Positions 47,008-56,187 of a stretch of 64,000 nucleotides of DNA are shown here, in pieces. The position numbers and the translations under genes were made by a program. Numbering within the stretch: the first letter of the stretch is position 1; the number at the start of each line of letters is the position of its first letter. The notes beneath the pieces were generated by a model. That model was not told the DNA's origin and searched no databases. It was given only the letters and a program-made list of their open reading frames with translations. The stretch is taken from the NCBI RefSeq assembly GCF_036345915.1, contig NZ_CP107785.1:1860001-1924000 (forward strand), given 5' to 3'. The DNA is from Nocardia sp. NBC_00565 (lineage in GTDB: Bacteria > Actinomycetota > Actinomycetes > Mycobacteriales > Mycobacteriaceae).

Positions 47008-47253
47008 ACACGCCCCAACGTCGTTCACGTCGCCGTCTACGCGGGCCCGGCCTGGGACAATCGGCCCGCACCCTCGCGCGGCTTCCACGTCATGGACTAC
47101 CCGGACGGCCGCTATCTCGTCCGCAGCGGCGGCACCGTCACCGCCGTCCCCGCGGACACCGCGATCATCAAAGACAACCTCGACCGCGCCGTGCGCGCCA
47201 CGGTCGAAGGCTTCCGCGAGCAGAACGATCCGGGCCACCACGCCTACGCTTGA
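47008..47253 (+). pseudogene. C-terminal fragment of an ESX-associated (EspG-like) protein
   Basis: The frame, open only after a stop at 47005, reads NVVHVAVYAGPAWDNRPAPS, then VMDYPDGRYLVRSGGTVTAV, PADTAIIKDNLDRAV and ends at 47253. The D-P-GRYLV...V-PAD pattern resembles the end of EspG-type proteins. EspG and YbaB genes often neighbour each other in Nocardia-like genomes, and the YbaB remnant 1 kb upstream fits that. The identification is tentative. Confidence 0.45.
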
Positions 47254-48224
47254 AGCACCACCTTGCCGACAGTGCCGCGCGTCTCCAACGCACGGTGCGC
47301 GCCCGCCGCGTCGTCGAGCGGGAAACGCTGGATCGCGGGCCGCAGTCGACCGGCTGCGGCCTCGGCCATGGCCTTGTCCTCCAGTGCGCGGAAATCGCCG
47401 CCTACGCGCTGGATGAGGCGCGGTCCGACGACCAGTTCGGAGGTGATGCCGCGCGCGGCCGATTCCTGCTCCGACAGCGAGATCGGCGTACCTCCGCTCG
47501 CGCCGTAGATGAGGTGCTGTCCACCCTTGCCGAGCAGATCGATGGCGGCGCGGCTTATTTCGCCGCCGACACCATCGAAGAGCACGGTGGCGCTGCGCTC
47601 GCCGAGTCGCGCGCGGACCTGGTCGGCCCAGTCGGGCATTAGATAATTGATCGCGATATCCGCGCCATTGCGTTGCACCGATTCGACTTTGGCGGGCCCA
47701 CCGGCCAGCCCGACCACCATCGCGCCGACGTTTTTCGCGTACTGGACCAGCAGTGTTCCGATGCCGCCCGCCGCGGCCGTCACCACGGCGACGCTGTCGG
47801 GGCCGAGCTCGGTGAACAGCAGGATGCCCATGGTGGTTCGACCGGTGCCGATGATCGCGACCGCGTCGGCCGGGTCGAGATCGGCCGGAATCTCGTGCAG
47901 CCGAGTGGTTTCCGTGGCGGCGAGCTCGGCGTAGCCGCCGGGAACCGAGCCGAGATGCGCGACGACCCGCTTGCCGAGCCAGGAGGCATCCACCTCCGGT
48001 CCGATCTGGTTCACGGTCCCGGCCACCTCGCGCCCCGGAATCGTCGGCAATTCCGGCAGCGGATACGGGCCGGGCGCACCGCGGCGCAAGGCGGTGTCGA
48101 TGACGTGCACGCCCGCCACCGCGACCCGGATCAGCACCTGCCCCGGCTCCGGCACAGGATCGGGAACTGTTTCGTAGCGCAGATTTTCGGCCGGTCCGAA
48201 GGAATGAAGGCGGATGGCGTGCAC
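47244..48224 (-). CDS. zinc-independent NADPH:quinone oxidoreductase (MDR superfamily)
   Basis: 326 aa from the GTG at 48224, which has AGGAG upstream. GroES-like N-terminus (IRLHSFGPAENLRYETVPDP), nucleotide fold VAVVTAAAGGIGTLLVQYAK, and LFDGVGGEISRAAIDLL. No zinc ligands. Reduces quinones or enals with NADPH. Downstream of a TetR gene with 57 bases between them; the pair probably forms an operon. The last codons overlap the EspG-like remnant on the other strand. Confidence 0.9.
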   Translation of the reverse strand: MHAIRLHSFGPAENLRYETVPDPVPEPGQVLIRVAVAGVHVIDTALRRGAPGPYPLPELPTIPGREVAGTVNQIGPEVDASWLGKRVVAHLGSVPGGYAELAATETTRLHEIPADLDPADAVAIIGTGRTTMGILLFTELGPDSVAVVTAAAGGIGTLLVQYAKNVGAMVVGLAGGPAKVESVQRNGADIAINYLMPDWADQVRARLGERSATVLFDGVGGEISRAAIDLLGKGGQHLIYGASGGTPISLSEQESAARGITSELVVGPRLIQRVGGDFRALEDKAMAEAAAGRLRPAIQRFPLDDAAGAHRALETRGTVGKVVLQA

Positions 48225-48281
48225 GGTGACTCCTGTTCGTCGCTGATCGAACCCACCGTGCAACCTCGAGGGCGGTTCAGG

Positions 48282-48959
48282 TCAAGGGGCGCTGGTCTTG
48301 GCGCAGCGCGCCTCGAATCCGTCGCAGAGCGTGGACAATCCGAGATACAGCAGGTCCTCCGAGGTCAGATCGCTGACACCACTGCCGTCGAGATCGGCGA
48401 GTGCGGGCGGAATCGGCAACTGTGATTTTCCCTCCAGCAGCGCTCGCAGTCCGTTGGAGCCCTCCGGATTGATGCCCTTGCGGGCGACCAGTGCGGCGCT
48501 GATCTGCGGCAGGGTGGCCCCGGAGATGTAGTTCCACACCGAGAAGGCCATGGTGGCCGCCTCGCGGGTGGAGACATTCAGTTCGCGCAGCCCCTCGACC
48601 AGCCAGGCGAAGCAGGCCAGGCCCTGCGGGCCGAAGCTGTAGCGGGGCATCGCGAAGGTGAGCAGCACCCACGGATGCTGCTGGTAGAGCGCCCAGTCGA
48701 TCTCGGCGGCGATGCGTACCCGGTCGCGCCAGGTCCAGTTCTGCCCCTCCGGTGATGGATACGGGTTACGGGCCGAGATCTCGTCGGTCATCAGCGCGAG
48801 TAGTTCGTCCTTGTTCGCGACGTGCCGGTAGAGCGACATGGCACCGACGCCCATCCGCTCGGCGATATGCCGCATGGACAACCCGTCGAGTCCCGCCTCG
48901 TCGGCGAGGATGATCGCGGTGTCGACAATGGCGGCTCGAGTGAGCTTCGGCTCAGTCAT
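48282..48959 (-). CDS. TetR-family regulator (drug-resistance type)
   Basis: 225 aa. HTH at about 8-55 (RAAIVDTAIILADEAGLDGL, then ERMGVGAMSLYRHVANKDEL), the layout of the TetR(class TetR_C) group, with a long helical ligand domain. Divergent from an MFS exporter with two matching palindromes in between, so it most likely represses both the exporter and its own operon. Confidence 0.92.
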   Translation of the reverse strand: MTEPKLTRAAIVDTAIILADEAGLDGLSMRHIAERMGVGAMSLYRHVANKDELLALMTDEISARNPYPSPEGQNWTWRDRVRIAAEIDWALYQQHPWVLLTFAMPRYSFGPQGLACFAWLVEGLRELNVSTREAATMAFSVWNYISGATLPQISAALVARKGINPEGSNGLRALLEGKSQLPIPPALADLDGSGVSDLTSEDLLYLGLSTLCDGFEARCAKTSAP

Positions 48960-48991
48960 CCTATGACTCGCTTTCCGTTTTACGGCCGGAT

Positions 48992-49029
48992 GCGTACACT
49001 GTACCCGGAGTCATGCGTACGCCGTACGC
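48992..49029. promoter_or_regulatory. twin TetR operators between the regulator and the MFS exporter
   Basis: GCGTACACTGTACCC (48992-49006) and GCGTACGCCGTACGC (49015-49029). Both are palindromes of the form GCGTAC-NNN-GTACNC, spaced 23 bp centre to centre, i.e. about two helical turns, in the 91-bp divergent interval. Confidence 0.7.
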
Positions 49030-49050
49030 GACATGGGAGAGGAATTCGAG

Positions 49051-50580
49051 ATGACTGAGGTGGAGGCCGCACGGGCGGTGTCGGTGACGCCGACGGGTTC
49101 GCGGCGTGCACGGCTCGGCCTCGCGGTGCTACTGCTGCCCGTGCTGCTGGTGTCGATGGACATCTCGGTGCTGTTCCTGGCCATGCCGACCCTCACCCTC
49201 GATCTCGACCCATCGGCCGCGCAGCAGCTGTGGATTCTCGATATCTATGGCTTCCTGATCGCGGGCCTACTCATCACCATGGGCAATCTCGGCGACCGGA
49301 TCGGACGGCGAAATATCCTGCTCGCCGGTGCGTCGGTCTTCGGCATCGCCTCGATCATCGCGGCCTTCGCGCCGAGCGCCGCGGTGCTGATCATCGCGCG
49401 TGCGCTGATGGGTGTGGGCGGTGCGACCCTGCTGCCGTCGAGTCTCGCGCTGATCTCCAGCCTGTTTCCGAACGTCCGCGAACGCGCCGCCGCCATCGGT
49501 GTGTGGACCGCGTTCTTCGCGGGCGGATCCGCGGTCGGCCCGATCCTCGGCGGCGTACTGCTACACCACTTCTGGTGGGGCTCGGTATTTCTCATCAATA
49601 TTCCGGTGCTGCTGGTCCTGCTCGCCTTCGGGCCGTTCGTGCTGCCCGAACATCGCTCCGGAGTGGTTGGTCCACTGGATATTCCGAGTGTGCTGCTCTC
49701 GATCGGCGGCATTCTGCCGGTTGTCTACGCGGTGAAACAGATTGCGGCCGAAGGGGTCGACGTCGAGCCGATCGTCATCGGGCTCATCGGCGTGTTGCTG
49801 CTCGCCGTCTTCGTTCGTCGGCAGCGGCACCTTGACGAACCGCTGCTGGATCTGCGGCTGTTCCGGCGGGTGCAGTTCTCGGTGGCGATCGGCTCGAGCC
49901 TGGTCGGCATGATGTCGCTGGCGGCGATGAGCTATCTCACCAGCATCTATCTGCAATCGGTGACCGGACGTGAGCCGCTGGCGGCGGCGCTGCTGGGGAT
50001 TCCGATGGCGATCGCGGTGTTCGTATGCCCGATGGGCGGTGCGCGGGTCGGCCACACGCTCGGCGTGCGCTCCACCTTCGTGCTGGCGCTGCTGGCCTCC
50101 GCGATCGGCAATGTGATGCTGATCGGTGTCGGGGTGGACGGCGGAATCGCCTGGTACCTCATCGGATCCACCATCGCCGGAATCGGTTACGGCCTGGCCT
50201 TCACCCTGGTTTCGGAGGTGTCGGTCTCCTCGGTGCCGCCGGAGCGGGCCGGTTCCGCGGTCGGGATCTCCGAGACCAGTTTCGAATTGGGTAATGCGCT
50301 CGGCCTGGCGCTGTTGGGTTCGGTTGCGGCGCTGGTCTTCCGGTCCGGCGGTGACTATTCGGCCACGCTCGGTGAGACCATCGAGCATGCGGACGGGAAC
50401 GCGGGGTTCGTTCACTCCGCGCGCGAATCCTTCGTCTCCGGAATGCATGTGGCGACCTCGGTCGGCGCGGTGCTGTTGGTGGTGATGGCGGCTGTCGCGG
50501 CATTCGCGCCGCGGTCGAATCCGCTACGGACCGATGCCGATCGACGCGGTGACGGCGCGCCTACCGGGGATCAGCGGTAG
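49051..50580 (+). CDS. MFS drug exporter (DHA2 type, 14 helices)
   Basis: 509 aa with about 14 membrane helices. Motif A GNLGDRIGRR, motif C-like VGGATLLPSSLALI, and the DHA2 first-helix pattern VSMDISVLFLAMPTLTLDLD. Start ATG at 49051 after GGAGAGG. Proton-coupled export of a toxic compound; controlled by the divergent TetR, together with a quinone oxidoreductase, which suggests defence against quinone-like or cationic drugs. Confidence 0.92.
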   Translation: MTEVEAARAVSVTPTGSRRARLGLAVLLLPVLLVSMDISVLFLAMPTLTLDLDPSAAQQLWILDIYGFLIAGLLITMGNLGDRIGRRNILLAGASVFGIASIIAAFAPSAAVLIIARALMGVGGATLLPSSLALISSLFPNVRERAAAIGVWTAFFAGGSAVGPILGGVLLHHFWWGSVFLINIPVLLVLLAFGPFVLPEHRSGVVGPLDIPSVLLSIGGILPVVYAVKQIAAEGVDVEPIVIGLIGVLLLAVFVRRQRHLDEPLLDLRLFRRVQFSVAIGSSLVGMMSLAAMSYLTSIYLQSVTGREPLAAALLGIPMAIAVFVCPMGGARVGHTLGVRSTFVLALLASAIGNVMLIGVGVDGGIAWYLIGSTIAGIGYGLAFTLVSEVSVSSVPPERAGSAVGISETSFELGNALGLALLGSVAALVFRSGGDYSATLGETIEHADGNAGFVHSARESFVSGMHVATSVGAVLLVVMAAVAAFAPRSNPLRTDADRRGDGAPTGDQR

Positions 50581-50680
50581 TGACTTTCTCGTACGGCGTG
50601 GCGATGACGGGCTGCGGATCGCGGCGTATTTGACCCGGCAGGATCTGCCGGAGCTGCTGCGCGGTGCGCTCGACACCTGA
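50534..50680 (+). CDS. short ORF overlapping the exporter end, possible gene remnant
   Basis: An ATG at 50534 inside the MFS 3' end opens 48 codons: TARLPGISGSDFLVRRGDDG, then IAAYLTRQDLPELLRGALDT. The beta-hairpin/helix pattern looks protein-like and not a shadow of the MFS frame after 50580. No family recognised; could be the end of a lost gene. Confidence 0.3.
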   Translation: MPIDAVTARLPGISGSDFLVRRGDDGLRIAAYLTRQDLPELLRGALDT

Positions 50681-50734
50681 TCATGGGCGCGATACCGGAG
50701 GTGTGCGCGCCGGTTGGCGCATACAGTCGAAACC

Positions 50735-51604
50735 GTGAACGACACGCCGTCCTCGGGCAATGGGCGGCCGCTCGCCGAGCGGGTGGCGAGTTGGCTGCTG
50801 TATCCGACCTCCCGGCCACGCGAGAAATCCCTGCGCGCGGTGGTCTCGGGCCGGATCGTGCTGGTGACCGGCGCGTCGCACGGCATCGGTAAGGCCAGCG
50901 CACGCAAACTGGCCGCGGCTGGTGCGGTGGTGCTACTGGTGGCGCGTTCCGTCGATGCCCTCGAGCAGGTGGCGGCCGAGATCACCGCCGAGGGCGGCAC
51001 GGCCCACGTGTATCCGACGGATATGACCGATATGGACGCGGTCGACAAGCTCGGCCGCGACCTATTGGCCGAATATGGCCATATCGATGTGCTGATCAAT
51101 AACGCGGGCAAGTCGATTCGCCGCTCGATCGGCGAATCCTATGACCGCTTCCACGATTTCACGCGCACCATCGACGTCAACTACCTCGGTCCGGTGCGTC
51201 TACTACTGACCCTGCTGCCGAGCATGCGCGAACGCAAACACGGTCATATCGTCAATATCTCCACCTGGGGCGTACTCATGCCACCCGCCCCGCGCTGGGC
51301 CGCCTACGGCGCTTCGAAATCCGCCTTCGACGTCTGGTTGCGCAGCGCCGCAGCCGAATTCGCCGCCGACAAGGTCACCGCCACCTCCATCTACATGCCG
51401 CTGGTACACACCAGAATGAGCGCGCCGACCGATTTCAGTCGCGTCCCCGGCCTCACCGTCGACGAGGCCTCGGATCTGGTGTGTCACGCGGTGGTCGCCA
51501 AACCGCGGGAGATCGCGCCCTGGTGGTCGCCCGGCATTCAAGCCTGGTCCGACCTGACCCGCGGCCGGGCCCAACGTTTCATGGAGCGCTCGTTCCGCCG
51601 CTGA
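50735..51604 (+). CDS. short-chain dehydrogenase/reductase (acyl-reductase-like)
   Basis: 289 aa from the GTG at 50735 (an in-frame TTG lies at 50714). Cofactor loop TGASHGIGKASARKLAAAGA, NNAGKSIRR, catalytic serine in HIVNISTWG and YGASK. The long N-terminal and C-terminal extensions (ending MERSFRR) are typical of mycobacterial SDRs that reduce lipid keto or fatty-acyl groups. Substrate inferred only from this resemblance. Confidence 0.88.
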   Translation: MNDTPSSGNGRPLAERVASWLLYPTSRPREKSLRAVVSGRIVLVTGASHGIGKASARKLAAAGAVVLLVARSVDALEQVAAEITAEGGTAHVYPTDMTDMDAVDKLGRDLLAEYGHIDVLINNAGKSIRRSIGESYDRFHDFTRTIDVNYLGPVRLLLTLLPSMRERKHGHIVNISTWGVLMPPAPRWAAYGASKSAFDVWLRSAAAEFAADKVTATSIYMPLVHTRMSAPTDFSRVPGLTVDEASDLVCHAVVAKPREIAPWWSPGIQAWSDLTRGRAQRFMERSFRR

Positions 51605-51637
51605 TCGCCGTACGGATCGACGACACCTGCGTTGTCG

Positions 51638-52738
51638 TCAGTCCGGTGTCCTGCGGGGCCGCGGGCCGATCTGGTCGAGCAGGACGTTGACCTCGTCCGG
51701 GAAGCCGTTGGTCACGGCCTTCGGGGTCTTGTTCGGAAAGCGGCGTGTGACATGTTCCTCGGCGGCCGATCCGGGCAGGACGTAGACAGGTTCGGGCTTG
51801 TTCTGCAAAGGGCGGACCACATCGTCGAGGTGGCTCTTGCGGTCGTCGAGGTAGGCGCCGATCACATCCTCGCCGGCCGGGCAGACGGCCATGCAGTAGC
51901 CGGCCTTGTAGTTGGGTTTGAAGGACAGGCTCTGCCACATCGAGAACGATTCGCCGGTGGTCACCCGCTCGCGGTATTCGGCGGCGGTGTCGCTGTCGGC
52001 GACGGTCTCGGCCCAATCGGTGAAGCCGCCCATGAACTCTCGGTAGTTGTGGGTGTAGCAGGCCTGGAAGTCGAAACCGCCGTCGTTGGTGATCGCGCCG
52101 ACCGGGCAGGCGGAGACGCAGAGCTTGCATTCCAGGCACGGGTTGAAATCCAGTGCCGCACTCGGCTCGTCGACGACAGCGTCGGTCACCACGGTGCCGA
52201 GCAGGATGAAGTTGCCGAACTTCGGGTGAATGACGTTGCGGTGTATGCCCATAACGCCCAATCCGGCCGCCTCGGCCACCACCTTGTGCGCGATCACCCA
52301 GATACGGCCCGGAAATTTGTCGACTTCCATCGGATAGCCGGGCGCGGGGTAGACGGCTCGGTACCCGGCATCCTGCAGTGCCCTGGTAATGCGGCGCGAC
52401 ACTTCATTGGTGTCGTCGTCGGCGTGGTTGAACTCGGTATTGGCGAGGCTGCGCATGGTGCTGCGCAGATTATCGCGGTTCATCCGCACGCAGAACGCCA
52501 CGAATGTGCGTGCGGAGGGCAGGATTTCGCGCGCGTGCTCGAGTTCGACGGCCACCCTCGGGTCGTCGACCGGAACGAACCCCACATCGTCCGCCCCGGC
52601 CGCGAGACACAGCTCGCGCAGCCGCGTGGCACTCAACACCGGATCCGGCGTCGTGCGCGCCCGCTCGGCCATCCGCTTGACGGTCGGATGCTCCGCCAGC
52701 CGCCGCTGCCCCGTTGGTTCCTGCTGCATTGCCGACAT
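51638..52738 (-). CDS. QueG-like iron-sulfur oxidoreductase
   Basis: 366 aa. N-terminal region (about 35-215) with LCLAAGADDVGFVPVDDP and VIAHKVVAEAAGLGVMGIHR, then two cluster motifs CLECKLCVSACP and CMAVCP with GYLDDRKSH-type tail. This is the layout of epoxyqueuosine reductase relatives, but the usual QueG catalytic Asp region and HEAT-like end are not clear; paralogs of this type are common in actinobacteria with unknown role. It converges on the SDR and is divergent from ureF. Confidence 0.8.
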   Translation of the reverse strand: MSAMQQEPTGQRRLAEHPTVKRMAERARTTPDPVLSATRLRELCLAAGADDVGFVPVDDPRVAVELEHAREILPSARTFVAFCVRMNRDNLRSTMRSLANTEFNHADDDTNEVSRRITRALQDAGYRAVYPAPGYPMEVDKFPGRIWVIAHKVVAEAAGLGVMGIHRNVIHPKFGNFILLGTVVTDAVVDEPSAALDFNPCLECKLCVSACPVGAITNDGGFDFQACYTHNYREFMGGFTDWAETVADSDTAAEYRERVTTGESFSMWQSLSFKPNYKAGYCMAVCPAGEDVIGAYLDDRKSHLDDVVRPLQNKPEPVYVLPGSAAEEHVTRRFPNKTPKAVTNGFPDEVNVLLDQIGPRPRRTPD

Positions 52739-52991
52739 CGGCCCTCCTCGTCCCGACGAGACCGAAACGGCCTCAACAAGTTAGACCCCGCAGAGCCCCA
52801 GAACTCATCGCACATCGGCGTGTCGCTTTTGCTCGGATCGCCACTTCCCATGACCGGTACGGCGCACGGCTTCACCTTGGCCGGCGACCACTGTGCACCG
52901 AGCAGACATCCCGACTCCGTGTCGGTCCGAAGATCATGTGTGGCCCGGCCGGGGTGAGGGAGCCCGGCCGTGTCACGCATAGGATCGGGTG

Positions 52992-53648
52992 ATGCACGGA
53001 TCGGGCGTAGGAACGAATGGGCTGGCGACGTTGTTCGCCCTGGCCGATTCGCGGCTGCCGATCGGTGGGCATGTGCATTCCGGGGGTGTGGAGGAGGCGG
53101 TGGCGTCCGGGGTGGTGCGGGATGTCGCGACGGTGGAGTTGTATCTGCGGCGGCGGATCCGCACATCGGGTCTGGTCGCGGCGTCGTTGGCGGCGGCGGT
53201 GTGTGCGGGGAAGCTGGATCCGGCGCGGGCGGAGGTCGAGGCGGATGCGCGAACGCCCGCACCGGCGGCGCGGGCGGCTTCTCGGGCGCAGGGGCGTGGG
53301 TTGCTACGGTTGGCGAAACAGGTTTGGCCAGGGGCGGATTGGACGGTGCTCGGTGCGCGGCCGCATCTGTCGTCGGCGTTCGGAGTCGTGGGGCAGGTCT
53401 GCGGGGCGGCTCCGGCGGAGACCGCGTCGGTCGTCGTTTATACGACCATGACCGGCGCGGCGACAGCGGCGCAGCGGCTGCTCGCGTTGGATCCAGCGGC
53501 GGTCGCCGCCTGCACGATCAGGCTCGGCGAACTCTGCGATCGCACCGCCGCCGACGCCGCTACCGGACTCGCCGCGCTCTCGGATCCGCTGCAGGATGTG
53601 CTCGCACAGCGACACCTCGTGCGCGAGATGCCCCTGTTCGCGTCCTAG
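52992..53648 (+). CDS. ureF: urease accessory protein UreF
   Basis: 218 aa. ALADSRLPIGGHVHSGGVEE, the ...WTVLGARPHLSSAFGVVG middle and the AATGLAALSDPLQDVLAQRH end are typical of short actinobacterial UreF. Works with UreD and UreG to load nickel into apo-urease. The ATG at 52992 (or the GTG one codon before) starts a second transcript well away from ureABC. Valid homolog despite the split operon. Confidence 0.93.
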   Translation: MHGSGVGTNGLATLFALADSRLPIGGHVHSGGVEEAVASGVVRDVATVELYLRRRIRTSGLVAASLAAAVCAGKLDPARAEVEADARTPAPAARAASRAQGRGLLRLAKQVWPGADWTVLGARPHLSSAFGVVGQVCGAAPAETASVVVYTTMTGAATAAQRLLALDPAAVAACTIRLGELCDRTAADAATGLAALSDPLQDVLAQRHLVREMPLFAS

Positions 53649-53690
53649 CAGCCGGATCCGCAAGGATGGAGGCGGAAAGGAGCACACGAT

Positions 53691-54407
53691 ATGCCACCCC
53701 ACCTGATCGACGGCGAGCCGCACGATCACTCCCACGACCGCCCCAAGCGTGATCGCACACCCGGCGAGGCGCTGCGCATCGGTATCGGCGGACCGGTCGG
53801 TTCGGGCAAGACCGCGTTGGTGGCCGCACTGTGCAGGCAGCTGCGTGACGAACTGTCGCTCGCGGTGCTGACCAACGACATCTACACCACCGAGGACGCC
53901 GACTTCCTGCGTCGGCATGCGGTGCTGCCGGATGAGCGGATCACCGCCGTGCAGACCGGTGGCTGTCCGCATACCGCCATCCGCGACGACATCACCGCGA
54001 ACCTCGACGCCATCGACGACTTGATCGCGGCCAACCCGCCACTGGACCTGATCCTGGTGGAATCCGGCGGCGACAACCTCACCGCCACCTTCTCCTCCGG
54101 CCTGATCGATGTGCAGATATTCGTCGTCGATGTGGCGGGCGGCGACAAGGTGCCGCGCAAGGGCGGACCAGGCGTGACCTTCTCGGATCTGCTGGTGATC
54201 AACAAGACCGACCTCGCCCCGCTGGTCGGCGCCGACCTCGGCGTGATGGAGCGTGACGCGGCGAAGGTGCGCGAGGGCCGCCGGACCGCGCTGATCTCGC
54301 TCACCGAGGACCCGGCCGCCACGCCGGTGCTCGCCTGGGTGCGCGAGCAGTTGCACGCCATCGCCGAGCAGGACAATTCCGGCACCGAATCCGCTGTTGC
54401 GCACTGA
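53691..54407 (+). CDS. ureG: urease accessory GTPase UreG
   Basis: 238 aa. P-loop [27 protein letters not shown], the metal-binding [20 protein letters not shown] and [11 protein letters not shown] histidine-rich start ([10 protein letters not shown]) may hold nickel. GTP hydrolysis drives nickel delivery. Ribosome site GGAAAGGAG upstream; 42 bases after ureF. Confidence 0.97.
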   Translation: MPPHLIDGEPHDHSHDRPKRDRTPGEALRIGIGGPVGSGKTALVAALCRQLRDELSLAVLTNDIYTTEDADFLRRHAVLPDERITAVQTGGCPHTAIRDDITANLDAIDDLIAANPPLDLILVESGGDNLTATFSSGLIDVQIFVVDVAGGDKVPRKGGPGVTFSDLLVINKTDLAPLVGADLGVMERDAAKVREGRRTALISLTEDPAATPVLAWVREQLHAIAEQDNSGTESAVAH

Positions 54408-55038
54408 GGTTCGCATCGTCGCGGCCGTCGGCACGCTGCCCGAGATCCACGCGCGCGGCGGGCTGGCAGCCCGGCGCACCGGACCGGACACGGTCCACCT
54501 GATCGGCGCCGCCGCCACCCCGCTCGGCGGTGACGAACTCGATATCGAGATCGTGGTCGGCCCGGGCGCCCGTCTCGTCGTGCGTTCGGTCGCCGCGACC
54601 ATCGCGCTACCCAGTGTCGCGACACCGCTGTCGTCGGCGCATTGGCGTTTCGATGTCGCCGGAGATCTGGATTTCGATCCGGAGCCGACGATCGTGGCCG
54701 GCGGCGCGCACCATCACGCCGTCACCGAAGTGCGGTTGACGCCCGAGGCCCGGCTACGGTTGCGCGAACGTGTGCAGATCGGGCGCTCCGGCGAGGACGG
54801 CGGCGGCTGGCGCGGCGACCTGATCGCCGACGTCGGCGACCTGCCGTTGCTGCGGCACCGTCTGGAACTCGGTGCGGACGGCGCGACCGACGACAACCTT
54901 TCCGCGCCAAGGGCATTGGACAGCGAACTGGTTTATCCCGACGACCGACCCGCCGAAACGACCGGCCTGGCCGCGTCACGCCTCCCGCTGGCCATCGGCG
55001 GAACCCTATCCACGAGAACGGCACTCGTTCTCGGCTGA
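54397..55038 (+). CDS. ureD: urease accessory protein UreD/UreH
   Basis: 213 aa. TTG start overlapping the ureG stop by 11 bases. [50 protein letters not shown] and [12 protein letters not shown] are typical of short actinobacterial UreD. Scaffold for the UreFG activation complex on urease. Confidence 0.93.
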   Translation: MRTEVRIVAAVGTLPEIHARGGLAARRTGPDTVHLIGAAATPLGGDELDIEIVVGPGARLVVRSVAATIALPSVATPLSSAHWRFDVAGDLDFDPEPTIVAGGAHHHAVTEVRLTPEARLRLRERVQIGRSGEDGGGWRGDLIADVGDLPLLRHRLELGADGATDDNLSAPRALDSELVYPDDRPAETTGLAASRLPLAIGGTLSTRTALVLG

Positions 55039-55283
55039 CACCGGCTATGCCCGCACACTGGACTTCGGTTCGTTCGGGGCGAGCACCGTCACCAGTCGGA
55101 CACGGGCTTACGGCAGCGACCTGTACTCGCGGCACCAGGGGATTCACCTGGCCGAAGTGTGTCGTCCATCACAGCTGGGTGATTGCTCGGCCCCCGACGG
55201 GTGTAGCCGTGTCCTCGGCGGGGGAATGAAAAGAGGTGGGAACCCGACAGCGTCGTCAGGTTCTCACCCTGTCCGGCGCCGAG

Positions 55284-56057
55284 TCAGTCGCCGACGACCC
55301 GCGCGGGGGCGTTGAACGCGTTGACCGCGCCGACGGCGGCCCCGGCCGCCGCCCCGATGGCAGCCGCGGGGACCGTGATGACGGCCGCGCCGAAGGTGGC
55401 GCCGAGCACGGGGCCCGCGACGACGCCGACCGGCAGGAACGGGAGTCCGAAGACCAATCCCAGCGCACCGCCGACCAGTGCGGAGGTCGCCGAGACCGGA
55501 ACCGACGCGGCCGCGGCCGTCGCCGCACCCACAGCGGCGGTGCCGACGGTTTGCCCGGCGATCCGGTCGGAGCGGCTGCGCTCCATCCCGATCGAATCGA
55601 GGAACGTCGCCAGGTTGGCCTCCGCCATGGCGGCGTTGTCATTGATCTGGATCGCCTGCTCCTGGTTGATCCAATCCGGTGCGTCAACCACGGTGTCGCC
55701 GAACCGGAACTTGCCCGGCGGCGGTGCGATCGGCGGTACCAGAGCCATCGGAACCGGCGGATGCAGCACGCCGACCGGTGCGAGGTACCTCTTATCCGGT
55801 GCGGGCCGCGACCACTGCAACGAACTCTTGGTGTTGTCCGGGATGCGCAGGCCCTCGTACGGCATCGCGTTCGGCGCTTGGGCCGCGGGCCACTGCGCCG
55901 TCTGCTCGGGCTGTGTCATCGTATTCGACTGCGCGGGCTCGGCATTCGCGGTGCCGGTCCCCACCAACGCCAGAACGAGCGGTACCGCACCCGCCGCGAC
56001 CATCGTCCCCATCTTCTGTCGCTGCGGGTTAGGAGCTCTGTGCTTGCCTGTCCCCAT
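55284..56057 (-). CDS. secreted hydrophobic/proline-rich protein of unknown function
   Basis: 257 aa. Signal peptide (about 1-40: GTMVAAGAVPLVLALVGTGT, cleavage near ANA), a proline-rich middle (VLHPPVPMALVPPIAPPPGK) with WINQEQAIQIND, and an alanine/glycine-rich, hydrophobic C-terminal region (about 175-250) that may insert in a membrane. ATG at 56057 after GAAAGGCG. Such proteins are common and unassigned in Nocardia and Rhodococcus. Located between ureD and ndh (convergent with ureD). Confidence 0.75.
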   Translation of the reverse strand: MGTGKHRAPNPQRQKMGTMVAAGAVPLVLALVGTGTANAEPAQSNTMTQPEQTAQWPAAQAPNAMPYEGLRIPDNTKSSLQWSRPAPDKRYLAPVGVLHPPVPMALVPPIAPPPGKFRFGDTVVDAPDWINQEQAIQINDNAAMAEANLATFLDSIGMERSRSDRIAGQTVGTAAVGAATAAAASVPVSATSALVGGALGLVFGLPFLPVGVVAGPVLGATFGAAVITVPAAAIGAAAGAAVGAVNAFNAPARVVGD

Positions 56058-56187
56058 ACATCGCCTTTCATCCGGAGAAATGTCATCCCACATTCGGACC
56101 CGAGGCGGTCACGGATGGGTGGAAGAAGGATTGGTGCGATGCCGTTTCGGTGCGGCTGAGCGGAATGTGGACGCGCCCAGGTTTCGG

